A stretch of 64,000 nt of DNA from Streptomyces sp. HB132 (GCF_016909575.1 NZ_JAFBGA010000003.1:641744-705743); one strand, 5' to 3'. Shown: positions 33,629 through 42,753, counted from the first letter of the stretch. Program-made: numbers and translations. The notes: generated by a model not told the origin, from the letters alone.

Positions 33629-35080
33629 ATGCTGACATATCGCGAAGTCATGACGACCGACTTCGGCAAGCTTTCCACCGCGGCCGACAAGTGGAAGTCG
33701 ATGGCGGATGAATTCGCGAAGGTCGAGAAGCGTTACCGGGACAGTGTTCAGAAGATCACGCTCGGCGACACCTGGCTGGGTGTGAGCGCGAATTCCGCCG
33801 CCCTGAACTTCGCGGCCACCCGTTACGAGTACCAGGCCGCCCAGACCCAGGCGAAGGCGACGGCGACGCTGCTGCTCAACGCGCACGCCCAGTTCGTCGA
33901 ACTGAAGGAGCGGCTGAAGACCGCACGTGCCGACGCCGTCGAAGCGGGCATGAGGGTCTCGGAGCAGGGCAACGTCGCCTTCGACTACGAACTGGCCACC
34001 GAGGGCGAGCGCAACGCCCTACGCCACGACCCGGACTACGCCAAGAGCGTCCGGGACAGCGAGCAGTCGTGGGCCGACTTCATCAAGTCCTGTGTGAAGG
34101 CTGTCGACGACGCCGACAAGGATTTCCAGAAGGACCTCGAAACCGTGGTCGAGGACACCGGCGGCGGCAGGGACGACGGCACGACGAACGGCTTCAACGG
34201 CAACGCCTCCAAGGTCGCGGCGGCGGACGACCAGCAGAAGCAGGAGCGCATGCAGCTCGCCTCGCTGGCCATGCGCGACGGCGAGACGCTGGACGACTAC
34301 CTGCAGCGCCTCCAGAAGGACGGCGTGGAGAAGGTGACGGGCAGCAGGAGGGTCGCGGAACTCTTCGCCGCCGTCCAGAAGGGCACGATCACGGCCTCCG
34401 CGTTCGCCGCCGCGCTGGGCGGGTCAGCGGGTGGCGCCTTCAAGCTGTTCAAGTACCTCAAGCAGGGCAAGGACGTCACCGCGCCCGGCACCTTCCTCTC
34501 CACCTTCATCAACAACCGCATGGCCGGCGCCGTGCCCGGAAGCCTGCTGAGCAAGGTTCCGCCCGGCATGGTGAACGCCGTCACCGGCTCCGACGAAGCC
34601 GCCGTGTTCGGCGGGTTCATGCGCAACGGCTCCTTCTTCATGCCGTCGGCGGCCGAGGCCAACCTCGCCAAGGTCGCACAGAACGGCGGTCTCGCGAACG
34701 CGGCGAAGGCTGCCGGATGGATCCGGGGCGCGGGTGTGGTCGGCGGCGTCGCGGCGACCGCCTACGGCGTGGCGAACCTGGCCACCTACGACGCGGACAT
34801 GATCAAGGCTGATCCCGCGAAGTTCGCCTCCGACCTCAGCGGAACGGCGTTCAGCGCGTCGATGACCGCGCTGACCGTGGCCCCCAACCCGGTCACGGCC
34901 GGCCTGGCGGTCGGCACGGGCCTGGTGTACGCCGGCTGCCTGGTCTGGGACAACCACGAAGCCATCGGCAAGGGCATAGAGGAGGCCGGGGAATGGGTGG
35001 GCGACACGGCCTCTGACATAGGGGACGGCATCGCCGACGGGGCGAAGAAGCTGGGTAGCGCCCTCAACCCGTTCGACTAG
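33629..35080 (+). CDS. WXG100-like putative type VII secretion substrate, 483 aa
   Basis: The N-terminal ~130 residues form a helical hairpin with W49-L-G51 in TLGDTWLGVSAN, resembling WXG100/LXG substrates. A charged linker (VEDTGGGRDDGTTNG) and an alpha-helical middle follow. From ~245 the C-terminal half is Gly/Ala-rich with hydrophobic stretches (ASAFAAALGGSAGGAF, AGVVGGVAATAYGVANLA, VTAGLAVGTGLVYAGCLVW) and ends in an amphipathic tail, NPFD. No known toxin motif. It could be membrane-active or the carrier part of a polymorphic effector. AGGGGA precedes the ATG. Confidence 0.75.
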   Translation: MLTYREVMTTDFGKLSTAADKWKSMADEFAKVEKRYRDSVQKITLGDTWLGVSANSAALNFAATRYEYQAAQTQAKATATLLLNAHAQFVELKERLKTARADAVEAGMRVSEQGNVAFDYELATEGERNALRHDPDYAKSVRDSEQSWADFIKSCVKAVDDADKDFQKDLETVVEDTGGGRDDGTTNGFNGNASKVAAADDQQKQERMQLASLAMRDGETLDDYLQRLQKDGVEKVTGSRRVAELFAAVQKGTITASAFAAALGGSAGGAFKLFKYLKQGKDVTAPGTFLSTFINNRMAGAVPGSLLSKVPPGMVNAVTGSDEAAVFGGFMRNGSFFMPSAAEANLAKVAQNGGLANAAKAAGWIRGAGVVGGVAATAYGVANLATYDADMIKADPAKFASDLSGTAFSASMTALTVAPNPVTAGLAVGTGLVYAGCLVWDNHEAIGKGIEEAGEWVGDTASDIGDGIADGAKKLGSALNPFD

Positions 35081-35091
35081 CGAGGGAAGAC

Positions 35092-35703
35092 ATGCACACG
35101 ACCATCAGCCCGTTCACGCTCGCGTACTGGAAGGAGAGACAACCGGTCGGGCTCAAGAAGTTCGGCTGGCAGGGTACGTCCGCGGAGTTCGGCGACATCC
35201 GAGTCGTGTATCCGGCGGGCCGTGACATGCCGAACGTCCTCGTCACGGAGGTACGCGGCGGCCTGATCCCCACCTCCACGTTCGAGACGCGCGGCGCGCA
35301 CACGGACGTGGTGTCGATGCCGACCCTCAACCGCTCGACGCTCCGCGTGGGCGACGCCCTGGTGCGGATGCACCGCAACCGTTGGGCGACCACGCACCGG
35401 GGGCGCTCCCTGCGCATGACGTGTCTGGGCGACTCGTACCGGCTCACGGCGATCAACCGCCGGGCGTACGAGCTGTCCCGGCAGCCCGACTCCGAAGACC
35501 CCGGCGCCGTCATCAGGGTGCGGCAGTCGGGCGTCGGCAACGGCAGGAAGGTGACCGTGCAGGCGACGGGCCGGGTGCTGCCCGCCGACGTGTCCCTGGC
35601 GGCTCTCTTCACCGGCGTCGACCGGTCCGTGCTGACGCGGCGCGGAGCAGTACGGGCCGGGTTCTCGAGGATCTTCAACTTCTGGGCCGAGTCCCAGGCC
35701 TGA
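35092..35703 (+). CDS. Unrecognised protein of the WXG cassette, 203 aa
   Basis: Soluble protein with many Arg/Thr and beta-type segments (GDIRVVYPAGRDMPNVLVTEVRG, WATTHRGRSLRMTCLGDSYRLTAINRRAYELSR), reminiscent of LURP-one-like or PH-like barrels, but I cannot assign a family. GAGGGAAG precedes the ATG 11 bases after the WXG-like gene, so they are co-translated. A chaperone or immunity role is possible from context only. Confidence 0.7.
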   Translation: MHTTISPFTLAYWKERQPVGLKKFGWQGTSAEFGDIRVVYPAGRDMPNVLVTEVRGGLIPTSTFETRGAHTDVVSMPTLNRSTLRVGDALVRMHRNRWATTHRGRSLRMTCLGDSYRLTAINRRAYELSRQPDSEDPGAVIRVRQSGVGNGRKVTVQATGRVLPADVSLAALFTGVDRSVLTRRGAVRAGFSRIFNFWAESQA

Positions 35704-35724
35704 GCGACTACCAAGTGAGTGTGT

Positions 35725-36579
35725 ATGCCTTCGTTCGACATTTCCCGGTCCCGCTTCCGGCTGGCCGACGAACACCTGATCGTGCTCTCCGAGCTGGCTT
35801 CGGGGAACGCCGCGCCCGACGAGTTCGTGGCGGCCCGGGAGGAGCTGCTGGACTGCGGCCTCATCGATGAGGAGGGCAAGCTGTCCTCCTCGCTGCTGCC
35901 GCTGATGAAGACGGTCCTCACGCCGGGCGTGATCATCTCGCTGGAGGCCGCGGGCCGCCAGGGCAAGCTGCACCACGGCGTGTTCGTCGGCGACGAACAC
36001 GTCGTCGCGCACGAGTCGTGGCCGGGCACCGCCGAAGCCGAGTACTCCTGCGTCGAGCCCAGGATGCTGGTGTGGAAGCTCGCCGACATGGTGAACCTCC
36101 AGCAGTCCTCGACCGTCCGGGACACGGCGGCCTCCGTCGTCGGGACGACCATCGGCACCGTCGAGGCGGGGCTCGCGGTCCTGGAGGGTGAGCGCGTCGT
36201 CCGGTCGGCCGACGAGGAGCGCGAGGCGATCCACCGGGCCCTGGCGACGGACGGGAGTCTCGGCGAACCGGCGCTGACCCTCGTCACCGACCTGATCGCC
36301 GAGCTGCGTTCGACCTGGCGCCTGACCTCGGCATGGCGGGCTCGCTCCGAGGGACGGGACGGGACGGAGACACGCGGACTCGCCGTCTGGGACTGCGGCC
36401 CCCTCGGCTACTGGCTGCGCGAGCTGCCCACCGAACCCGTGCCCGAGGCGCGGGTCACCCCGACCGCCCCGTTCAGGCTCGTCCGCGTGGACGCCAAGAC
36501 GATCTGGACGCGGATCACCGAGCTCCTGCCCGACGCGGGTGAACTCCGGCGGGCCGCCGGACGGCCGGGCGCCGCCTGA
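35725..36579 (+). CDS. EspG-like (?) protein of the WXG cassette, 284 aa
   Basis: Starts MPSFDISRSRFRLADEHLIVLSELA. An N-terminal segment, a central beta-rich part (GVFVGDEHVVAHESWPGTAEAEYSCVEPRMLVWKLADMVNL) and a long C-terminal domain with GLAVWDCGPLGYWLRELP are compatible with EspG-type chaperones of ESX substrates, but similarity is too faint to be sure. The start follows AGTGAG. It is 21 bases from the previous gene and ends before a strong terminator. Confidence 0.7.
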   Translation: MPSFDISRSRFRLADEHLIVLSELASGNAAPDEFVAAREELLDCGLIDEEGKLSSSLLPLMKTVLTPGVIISLEAAGRQGKLHHGVFVGDEHVVAHESWPGTAEAEYSCVEPRMLVWKLADMVNLQQSSTVRDTAASVVGTTIGTVEAGLAVLEGERVVRSADEEREAIHRALATDGSLGEPALTLVTDLIAELRSTWRLTSAWRARSEGRDGTETRGLAVWDCGPLGYWLRELPTEPVPEARVTPTAPFRLVRVDAKTIWTRITELLPDAGELRRAAGRPGAA

Positions 36580-36606
36580 GGCCGTGGTGAGCGCAGCCTC
36601 GCGCCG

Positions 36607-36634
36607 GGGCCGGGCCCGGGTCCGGGCCCGGCCC
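36607..36634. terminator. Strong hairpin between the WXG cassette and the DUF3145 gene
   Basis: A perfect 11-bp stem GGGCCGGGCCC/GGGCCCGGCCC with a 6-base loop, placed between convergent stops (36579 and 36644). Confidence 0.8.
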
Positions 36635-36643
36635 GTGCTCCGG

Positions 36644-37138
36644 TCACACCACCTGGTGCAGCCACCGCACGGGCGCGCCCTCGCCCGCGTGGCGGAAGGA
36701 CTCCAGCTCGTCGTCCCACGGCTTGCCCAGGAGCTTGGCGACCTCGGCCTCCAGGTCCGTCTCACCGCGCAGGGACCTGGCCAGCGCCGCCCGCAGCCGG
36801 TCCTCCGGGACCAGGATGTCGCCGTGCATGCCGGTGACGGCGTGGAAGATGCCGAGACCGGGTGTCGAGCTGTAGCGCTCGCCCTCCGCGGTGGGGCACG
36901 GCTCCGCGGTCACCTCGAAGCGCAGCAGGTCCCAGCCGCGGAGGGCCGAGGCCAGCTCCGAAGCGGTACCCGCACGGCCCTTCCAGGAGAACTCGGACCG
37001 CCAGGTGCCGGGCGCGGCCGGCTGCCTGATCCAGTCGAGCTGCACCCGCACACCGAGTACGCCCGCCACCGCCCATTCGACGTGCGGGCAGAGCGCGCGC
37101 GGTACGGAGTGGACGTAAAGGACTCCACGTGTCGTCAC
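36644..37138 (-). CDS. DUF3145 family protein, 164 aa
   Basis: Conserved actinobacterial protein of unknown function: TRGVLYVHSVPRALCPHVEWAV at the start, RSEFSWKGRAGTASELASAL in the middle and LESFRHAGEGAPVRWLHQVV at the end. The GTG at 37138 has GGAGG six bases upstream. As far as I recall it normally follows fabF in Streptomyces genomes, so here the WXG cassette separates them. Confidence 0.9.
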   Translation of the reverse strand: MTTRGVLYVHSVPRALCPHVEWAVAGVLGVRVQLDWIRQPAAPGTWRSEFSWKGRAGTASELASALRGWDLLRFEVTAEPCPTAEGERYSSTPGLGIFHAVTGMHGDILVPEDRLRAALARSLRGETDLEAEVAKLLGKPWDDELESFRHAGEGAPVRWLHQVV

Positions 37139-37501
37139 CGGGACCTCCAGTCTGGGACGAGGTTCGCCTTCCCCAGCGGCCTCGCGCCCGTACCGCCTCT
37201 TCCTGGCCGGCTCCCGAGGTTGTCATCAGTAAACAGCATCGGGAGTGAATCTCCTGAAAAGGGACAGTATGCGACGTGAGTCAACTTACCGGAGCCGCAG
37301 CTTCTCAGGCGGGCCGGACGGGCGCCACTGGTTCTGACGGGGAAAAGCTACCGTGCGCCGGGGGCCGGTGTGTGACGTACCGTCGGTCCCGGGCCCATGA
37401 TTCCCCCAGCATTCACCCGCGAGGGCGCGAGGGCCGCCACCTGGGGCTGTTCGGGGTGTGCCGGAGGCACAATCACCCGTGTGGCCGGAGAGGAAGCAGG
37501 G
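37139..37501. other. Divergent intergenic region
   Basis: This 363-base region must drive DUF3145 leftward and the SGNH lipoprotein rightward. The stretch 37215-37290 is AT-richer and likely holds promoters (TTGTCA and TTGACT-like elements on either strand), but I cannot define a pair with proper spacing. A 77-residue ORF (37276-37509) has no recognisable features. Confidence 0.5.
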
Positions 37502-38416
37502 ATGCCTGAGCATTCGTCACGCCGTCGCGCCCGGAGTGCCGCGGTCACTCTGGCGGCGGTCGCGCTCGCCGGTGGCGCCGTGCTGACGGGCTGCACTTCC
37601 GACGGAGGTCCGGCCGGGCGGGACTCCGAGGGGGCCCGGAGCGCCTCCCCCGCACCGACGCCGGCGTGGGACGCGAGCCCCGCTTCCGTCGCGGCCGTGG
37701 GGGACTCCATCACGCGCGGCTTCGACGCCTGTTCGGTGCTGGCCGACTGCCCCGAGGTGTCCTGGGCGACCGGGACCGACGACGGGGTACGGAGCCTCGC
37801 CGTGCGCCTCCTGGGGGCCTCGAAGGCGGCCTCGCACAGCTGGAACCACGCCGTGTCGGGCGCCCGGATGGCGCAGCTGCCGGAACAGATGGCGCTGGCC
37901 GCGAAGGAAGAGCCGGAGCTGGTCACGGTGATGATCGGAGCGAACGACGCCTGCCGGGACTCGGTGCGGCTCATGACGCCGGAGGCCGACTTCCGGGCCT
38001 CCTTCGAGGCCTCGATGCGACAGTTGCGCGCCACGGCCCCGAAGGCACAGGTGTACGTGTCGAGCGTGCCGGACCTCAAGCGGCTCTGGTCGACCGGGCG
38101 TGAGAACCCGCTGGGCAAGCAGATCTGGAAGCTGGGGATCTGCCGGTCGATGCTGGGCGACGCCGACGACATGGGGCCCGCGGCCGTCTCGCGGAGAAAC
38201 GCGGTGCAGAAGCGGGTGGTCGCGTACAACGAGGTGCTGCGGGACGTCTGCGCGCGCGACGAGCGCTGCCGCTACGACGGCGGGGCGGTCTTCGAATACC
38301 GGTTCACCGGTGAGCAGCTCAGCGAGTGGGACTGGTTCCATCCGGGTCGTAACGGCCAGGCCAGGCTGGCAGAAATCGCTTACCGCAATGTGACGGCGTC
38401 CGGGCCTCCCGCGTAA
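37502..38416 (+). CDS. SGNH/GDSL-type hydrolase lipoprotein, 304 aa
   Basis: Lipoprotein signal with lipobox LTGC (Cys31), a Ser/Pro/Ala linker, then an SGNH esterase fold: block I VGDSITRGFDAC (Ser nucleophile), block III MIGANDACRDS (Asn), and block V WDWFHPGRNGQARL (Asp/His). Several cysteines likely form disulfides. Extracytoplasmic esterase or lipase; substrate unknown. The start MPEHSS follows GGAAGCAGGG. Confidence 0.9.
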   Translation: MPEHSSRRRARSAAVTLAAVALAGGAVLTGCTSDGGPAGRDSEGARSASPAPTPAWDASPASVAAVGDSITRGFDACSVLADCPEVSWATGTDDGVRSLAVRLLGASKAASHSWNHAVSGARMAQLPEQMALAAKEEPELVTVMIGANDACRDSVRLMTPEADFRASFEASMRQLRATAPKAQVYVSSVPDLKRLWSTGRENPLGKQIWKLGICRSMLGDADDMGPAAVSRRNAVQKRVVAYNEVLRDVCARDERCRYDGGAVFEYRFTGEQLSEWDWFHPGRNGQARLAEIAYRNVTASGPPA

Positions 38417-38419
38417 AGT
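38390..38419 (+). promoter_or_regulatory. Promoter of the aldose epimerase gene
   Basis: -35 GTGACG (38390-38395), 18-base spacer, -10 TAAAGT (38414-38419). It overlaps the end and stop codon of the SGNH gene and lies eight bases before the ATG at 38428, predicting a leaderless mRNA. Confidence 0.65.
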
Positions 38420-38427
38420 TCTTGATC

Positions 38428-39420
38428 ATGAAGACGGGCGCAGCGGTACAGAGCGAAGACTTCTCCACACTCACCGACGGTACGCCGGTCCGGCGCTGGA
38501 CCCTGGAGCGCGGGGACACGCGGGTGCGGGTGCTGACGTACGGCGCCGTGGTGCAGTCCGTCGTGGTACCCGGCAGGGACGGCACCCGGGCCGAGGTGGC
38601 CCTGGGGCTGCCGGACGTCAAGGCGTACGAGACGCACGCGGGCCCCTACTTCGGCGCGGTGGTCGGCCGGTACGCGAACAGGATCGCGGGCGGGTCCTTC
38701 GTCCTCGACGGGCGTACGCACCGGGCGACACGGAACGAGGGCCGCAACACCCTGCACGGCGGTGGGCGCGGCTTCGACAAGCGGGTGTGGGACGCCGAGG
38801 AGGTGCCGGACGGCGTGCGGCTCTCCCTGGTCGCCGAGGACGGCGAGGAGGGCTTCCCGGGGCGGCTGGCGGTGTCGGTGACGTACACCCTGGACGAGGA
38901 CGGCGCGCTGCGGATCGACTACCGGGCGACGACGGACGCGCCGACGGTGGTGAACCTGACGAATCACACCTACTGGAACCCGGCGGGAGCGGACAGCGGG
39001 AGCGCGCTCGGGCACGAACTGCGGCTCGCGGCCGGGCGGATCACCCCGGGGGACGGGGAGCAGATCCCCACGGGCGAGTTCCTGCCGGTGGAGGGGACCA
39101 GGTTCGACTTCCGGGAGCCGAAGCCCGTGGGCCCGGGCTACGACACCAACTACGTGCTGGAGGAGACCGGCGGGGAGCCGGTCGCCGAGCTGTACGACCC
39201 CGCCTCAGGACGTCTGCTGACGGTCCGCACGACGGAACCGGGGCTGCAGCTGTACACCGCCGACCACCTCGGCGGGGGCCCGTTCGTGCCGTGCGCGGGG
39301 ATCGCGCTGGAAACGCAGCACTTCCCCGACTCGCCGAACCGCCCGGAGTTCCCCAGCACGGTGCTGCGGCCGGGCGAGGAGTTCGCCTCCACGACGGTGT
39401 ACGGCTTCTCGGTGCGCTGA
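38428..39420 (+). CDS. Aldose 1-epimerase, cytoplasmic, 330 aa
   Basis: GalM-type mutarotase interconverting alpha and beta anomers of aldoses. It has GRYANRIAGGSFVLDG, NEGRNTLHGGGRGFDKRVW (conserved His), NLTNHTYWNPAG (catalytic His) and ALETQHFPDSPNRPEFPS (catalytic Glu). No signal peptide. It is a paralogue of the exported enzyme at 47859-49025. Confidence 0.93.
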   Translation: MKTGAAVQSEDFSTLTDGTPVRRWTLERGDTRVRVLTYGAVVQSVVVPGRDGTRAEVALGLPDVKAYETHAGPYFGAVVGRYANRIAGGSFVLDGRTHRATRNEGRNTLHGGGRGFDKRVWDAEEVPDGVRLSLVAEDGEEGFPGRLAVSVTYTLDEDGALRIDYRATTDAPTVVNLTNHTYWNPAGADSGSALGHELRLAAGRITPGDGEQIPTGEFLPVEGTRFDFREPKPVGPGYDTNYVLEETGGEPVAELYDPASGRLLTVRTTEPGLQLYTADHLGGGPFVPCAGIALETQHFPDSPNRPEFPSTVLRPGEEFASTTVYGFSVR

Positions 39421-39448
39421 GCCCGTCCTACGGGGGCACCGGGGCCTC

Positions 39449-40240
39449 TCAGCCCTTGTGCAGGGTGTACGGCGACGAAGGGGTGGGCTCCGGGTCCGCC
39501 GTGGGCGGCGCGGTGAGCTCGCGGGCCAGGAGCGTGGCCCCGGCGACGGCCCCCGGCATCAGGAACACGGCGACGAAGGGGACGACGAAGGCGAGTGCGA
39601 GCGGGACTCCGAAGCCCAGGACCATCATCCGGCGGCCGCGCAGCAGTGCGAGGCGGTCCTTCAGCACCATGCCGCGGCGCTGGAGGGCGACGGCGGTGAG
39701 CTCCTCGGAGAGGAAGTAGCCGGAGACGCAGAAGCCGAGGACGGGGATCACGGTCTGCCCGATGACGGGGATGAACCCGAGGGCGAAGAGCAGAACCCCG
39801 TACAGGGCGACGCGCAGCAGGATGCGGACGGAGTCGCGGGCGGAGATCCACAGCTCGCGCCAGAGCGGCAGGCCCGACTCGGGCACCTCACCGCCCTCGC
39901 TGCGGTCGACCTCTTCGGAGAGCGACTCGTAGAAGGGCTGGCCCACCAGCAGGGTCACCGCGGTGAAGGTGATGACCGCGAGGAATATCCCGAAGACGAA
40001 GACCAGGACGACCAGGGTGTTGCGCAGGAGCCCCAGCCAGGGCGAGGACCAGTCGTCGGCGAACGGGGTGGCCCAGCCCACGAAGTCGTCGGCTCCGTAG
40101 CCCAGTCCGACCAGCGCGCCGGCGTAGACGACCAGGGTGACGAGCGCGGGCAGCAGACCGAAGCCGAACCACCGGCCGTGCCCGAAGGCCCAGCGCTGGC
40201 CCTTGATCAAGTAACCGAAACCCGCCCCGAGATCGCTCAT
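39449..40240 (-). CDS. EI24 domain (CysZ-like) membrane protein, 263 aa
   Basis: About five membrane segments and the family opening MSDLGAGFGYLIKGQRWAFGH, with LVGQPFYESLSEEVDRSEG in the loop and LGFIPVIGQTVIPVLGFCVSGYFLSEELTAVALQRRGM near the middle. Relatives include CysZ sulfate transporters and EI24; substrate unknown here. The ATG at 40240 lies six bases after TACGCT on the minus strand (40252-40247), so the mRNA is probably leaderless. Confidence 0.87.
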   Translation of the reverse strand: MSDLGAGFGYLIKGQRWAFGHGRWFGFGLLPALVTLVVYAGALVGLGYGADDFVGWATPFADDWSSPWLGLLRNTLVVLVFVFGIFLAVITFTAVTLLVGQPFYESLSEEVDRSEGGEVPESGLPLWRELWISARDSVRILLRVALYGVLLFALGFIPVIGQTVIPVLGFCVSGYFLSEELTAVALQRRGMVLKDRLALLRGRRMMVLGFGVPLALAFVVPFVAVFLMPGAVAGATLLARELTAPPTADPEPTPSSPYTLHKG

Positions 40241-40425
40241 GGCGTCAGCGTACCGGTCGGCACATGAGGGGCGGCGTCGCGAGTCCGGGCCCGCACTCCC
40301 CCTGCTCTCGGCCTCGATCGAGCAGGGAAGACCCAAACGGCCTCGCCCCTCCGCTTGCGGGCGCACGCACCCGGCCCCGCCCCTCCTTCCGCCCCTCATG
40401 TTCCGACCGGTCTGACGCGAACCAT

Positions 40426-40454
40426 TGACACGTCCCCCGGCCCGTCATTAACGT
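40426..40454 (+). promoter_or_regulatory. Consensus promoter of the sugar-acid operon
   Basis: -35 TTGACA (40426-40431), exactly 17 bases, -10 TAACGT (40449-40454). The predicted start point is near 40461, right before the operator at 40467-40491, suitable for repression. Confidence 0.8.
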
Positions 40455-40466
40455 CACGCCAGCATT

Positions 40467-40491
40467 TCGAACGAGTGACGAAATACCGAAC
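40467..40491 (+). promoter_or_regulatory. Shared operator, site 1 (dehydratase operon)
   Basis: TCGAAC-N6-CGAAATACCGAAC. The 13-base core is identical at 42766-42778 and matches 12/13 at the arabinofuranosidase promoter. Confidence 0.7.
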
Positions 40492-40510
40492 ACGTTGAGA
40501 GGCAACATCC

Positions 40511-41665
40511 GTGCGCATCACCGGAATCAGTACGCATGTCGTCGGCACGCCGTGGCGCAACCTCACCTACGTCCAGGTCCACACCGACGAGGGCCTGACC
40601 GGGGTCGGTGAGACCCGGATGCTGGGGCGCACGGACGCGCTGCTCGGATATCTGCGGGAGGCGTCGGCCAACCACATCAACGGCTCCGACCCGTTCGCGG
40701 TCGAGGATCTCGTCAAGCGCATGAAGTACGGCGACTACGGCCGGGCCGGGGAGATCGTGATGTCCGGCATCGCGGTCATCGAGATGGCCTGCTGGGACAT
40801 CAAGGGCAAGGCGCTCGGCGTCCCCGTGTGGCAGCTGCTCGGCGGGAAGGTGACCGACCGGGTGAAGGCGTACGCCAACGGCTGGTACACCACCGAGCGC
40901 ACCCCGGAGGCGTACCACAAGGCGGCGCAGGGGGTCGTCGAGCGCGGATACCGCGCGCTGAAGATCGACCCCTTCGGCACGGGGCACTTCGAGCTGGGCC
41001 AGGAGGAGACCCGCTACGCGGTGTCCCTCATCGAGGCCGTCCGGGACGCCATCGGCCCCGACACCGAGCTGATGCTGGAGATGCACGGGCGGTTCAGCCC
41101 GTCGACGGCGGTGCGGATCGCCCGGGAGATGGCACGCTTCAAGCCGGCCTGGCTGGAGGAGCCGGTTCCCCCGGAGAACCTCAAGGCGCTGAGCAAGGTC
41201 GCCGAGAAGGTCGACCTGCCGATCGCGACGGGTGAGCGCATCCACGACCGGATCGAGTTCCGTGAGCTCTTCGAGTCGCAGGCCGTCGACATCATCCAGC
41301 CGGACGTCGGCCACATCGGCGGCATCCTGGAGACCAGGAAGCTCGCGGCGACCGCGGAGACCCACTACACGCTGATCGCGCCGCACAACGTGGGCGGCTC
41401 GGTGCTGACCGCGGCCAGCCTCCAGGTCGCGGGCTGCACCCCCAACTTCAAGATCCTGGAACACTTCAACGACTTCGCGGACGCCGACATCAAGAAGGTC
41501 GTCAAGGGCGCCCCGTACGTCGACCCCGCCACCGGCTGCTTCGAGCTCTCCGACGCGCCCGGTCTCGGCGTGGAGCTGGACGTGGACGCCGCGGCGGAGT
41601 TCCCGCAGCAGCAGGCGCGCTTCGACCTGTGGGCGGACGGCTGGGAGAAGAGGCAGCCCAAGTGA
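40511..41665 (+). CDS. Enolase-superfamily sugar-acid dehydratase (mandelate racemase type), 384 aa
   Basis: Mandelate racemase/muconate lactonizing enzyme fold with an N-terminal capping domain and a TIM barrel. Metal/catalytic motifs: LKIDPFGTGHFELG near residue 155, LMLEMHGRFSP near residue 190 (the E/D-x-H-G-R pattern of galactonate/mannonate-type dehydratases), WLEEPVPPENLKAL, ATGERIHDR, IIQPDVGHIGG and IAPHNVGGSVL. Probably dehydrates a sugar acid to a 2-keto-3-deoxy acid; exact substrate unknown. GTG start after GAGAGG. Coupled to the next gene by a GTGA overlap. Confidence 0.87.
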   Translation: MRITGISTHVVGTPWRNLTYVQVHTDEGLTGVGETRMLGRTDALLGYLREASANHINGSDPFAVEDLVKRMKYGDYGRAGEIVMSGIAVIEMACWDIKGKALGVPVWQLLGGKVTDRVKAYANGWYTTERTPEAYHKAAQGVVERGYRALKIDPFGTGHFELGQEETRYAVSLIEAVRDAIGPDTELMLEMHGRFSPSTAVRIAREMARFKPAWLEEPVPPENLKALSKVAEKVDLPIATGERIHDRIEFRELFESQAVDIIQPDVGHIGGILETRKLAATAETHYTLIAPHNVGGSVLTAASLQVAGCTPNFKILEHFNDFADADIKKVVKGAPYVDPATGCFELSDAPGLGVELDVDAAAEFPQQQARFDLWADGWEKRQPK

Positions 41666-42681
41666 CCACGCTCTCGCGCTCGTTGACCATCGAGCGGCCC
41701 GGCAGCCACACCCTGAGCGAGGGGCCGCTCCCGGAGCCGGGCCCCGGCGAGGTCAGGGTGCGGGTCGCCGCGGCCGGGATCTGCATGAGCGACCGCGAGG
41801 TGTACGACGGCCACCGCGACCCGGCCTACGTGCGCTACCCCGTGGTGCCGGGTCACGAGTGGTCGGGGACCGTCGACGCGGTGGGCGAGGGCGTCGACCC
41901 CGCGCTGACCGGGCGGCGCACGGTCGCCGAGGGCTTCCGGGCCTGCGGGCGCTGCGAGCGGTGCCGGTACGGGGAGACCTCCCTGTGCACGGCGGGCTAC
42001 GACGAGACGGGGTTCACACGGCCCGGCGCGTTCGCCGACCACCTGGTGGTCCCGGCACGGCTGCTGCATCCGCTGGCCGACGACGCCGATCTGCGGGCGG
42101 CGGCCCTGCTGGAGCCGGCCGCGGTGGTCGCAGCGGCGGTGCGGGCCGGTTCGCCCGAGCCCGGCGAGCGCATCGCCGTGCTGGGGGCGGGGACACTGGG
42201 GCTGCTCGCGGTGCAGTTGCTGGCGGCGGTGTCGCCCGCGGAACTCACCGTGATCGACCCGAGGGAGGGGCGGGCCGCCCAGGCACTGGACTTCGGGGCG
42301 AGCGAGGCCCGGACGCCCGAGGAGGCGGAGGAGGTGCGGGGCCGCTACGACCTGGTCGTGGAGACCGCCGGCGCGCCGTCCACCGCGGCCGACGCGTGCC
42401 TGCTGGCGCGTCGTGGCGGGCGGGTGGTGCTGACCGGGATGTTCACCCCGGGCGCCGTGGGCATCGACCCGGTGCACCTGTCGCTGAGTCAGCTCACCGT
42501 GCGCAGCGTCTTCGGGGCGCCCTCGGCGGCCTGGTCCTACGCGGTGCGGGCGTTCACGGCCGGGCTGCTCGACCCGGCGCCCCTGATCACCCACGAGTTC
42601 CCGCTGGAGCGGTTCGCCGAAGCCGTGGCGCTCGTGGGGTCCGGGGATCCCGAGACCGGGAAGGTGCTGCTGCGGCCGTGA
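41662..42681 (+). CDS. Zinc-dependent medium-chain dehydrogenase, 339 aa
   Basis: Zn-binding GroES domain (GICMSDREVYDGHRDPAY, VPGHEWSGTVDAVGEGV, CGRCERCRYGETSLC structural Zn site) and a Rossmann domain with VLGAGTLGLLAVQLL and a conserved acidic NAD-specificity residue in LTVIDPREGR. Resembles polyol/threonine/galactitol dehydrogenases. In this operon it likely oxidises a sugar or polyol upstream or downstream of the dehydratase. GTG overlaps the preceding stop. Confidence 0.88.
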   Translation: MTTLSRSLTIERPGSHTLSEGPLPEPGPGEVRVRVAAAGICMSDREVYDGHRDPAYVRYPVVPGHEWSGTVDAVGEGVDPALTGRRTVAEGFRACGRCERCRYGETSLCTAGYDETGFTRPGAFADHLVVPARLLHPLADDADLRAAALLEPAAVVAAAVRAGSPEPGERIAVLGAGTLGLLAVQLLAAVSPAELTVIDPREGRAAQALDFGASEARTPEEAEEVRGRYDLVVETAGAPSTAADACLLARRGGRVVLTGMFTPGAVGIDPVHLSLSQLTVRSVFGAPSAAWSYAVRAFTAGLLDPAPLITHEFPLERFAEAVALVGSGDPETGKVLLRP

Positions 42682-42753
42682 GGGGCACGCCCTGATCCGT
42701 GCGCCGGTACGGCGGCGTCCTGACCGTCTCCGGACCGGCGTACTCCCAAAGAT

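Noticed and set aside
37276..37509. 77-codon ORF before the SGNH gene
   Set aside because: Overlaps the SGNH start, no recognisable features and an implausible composition.
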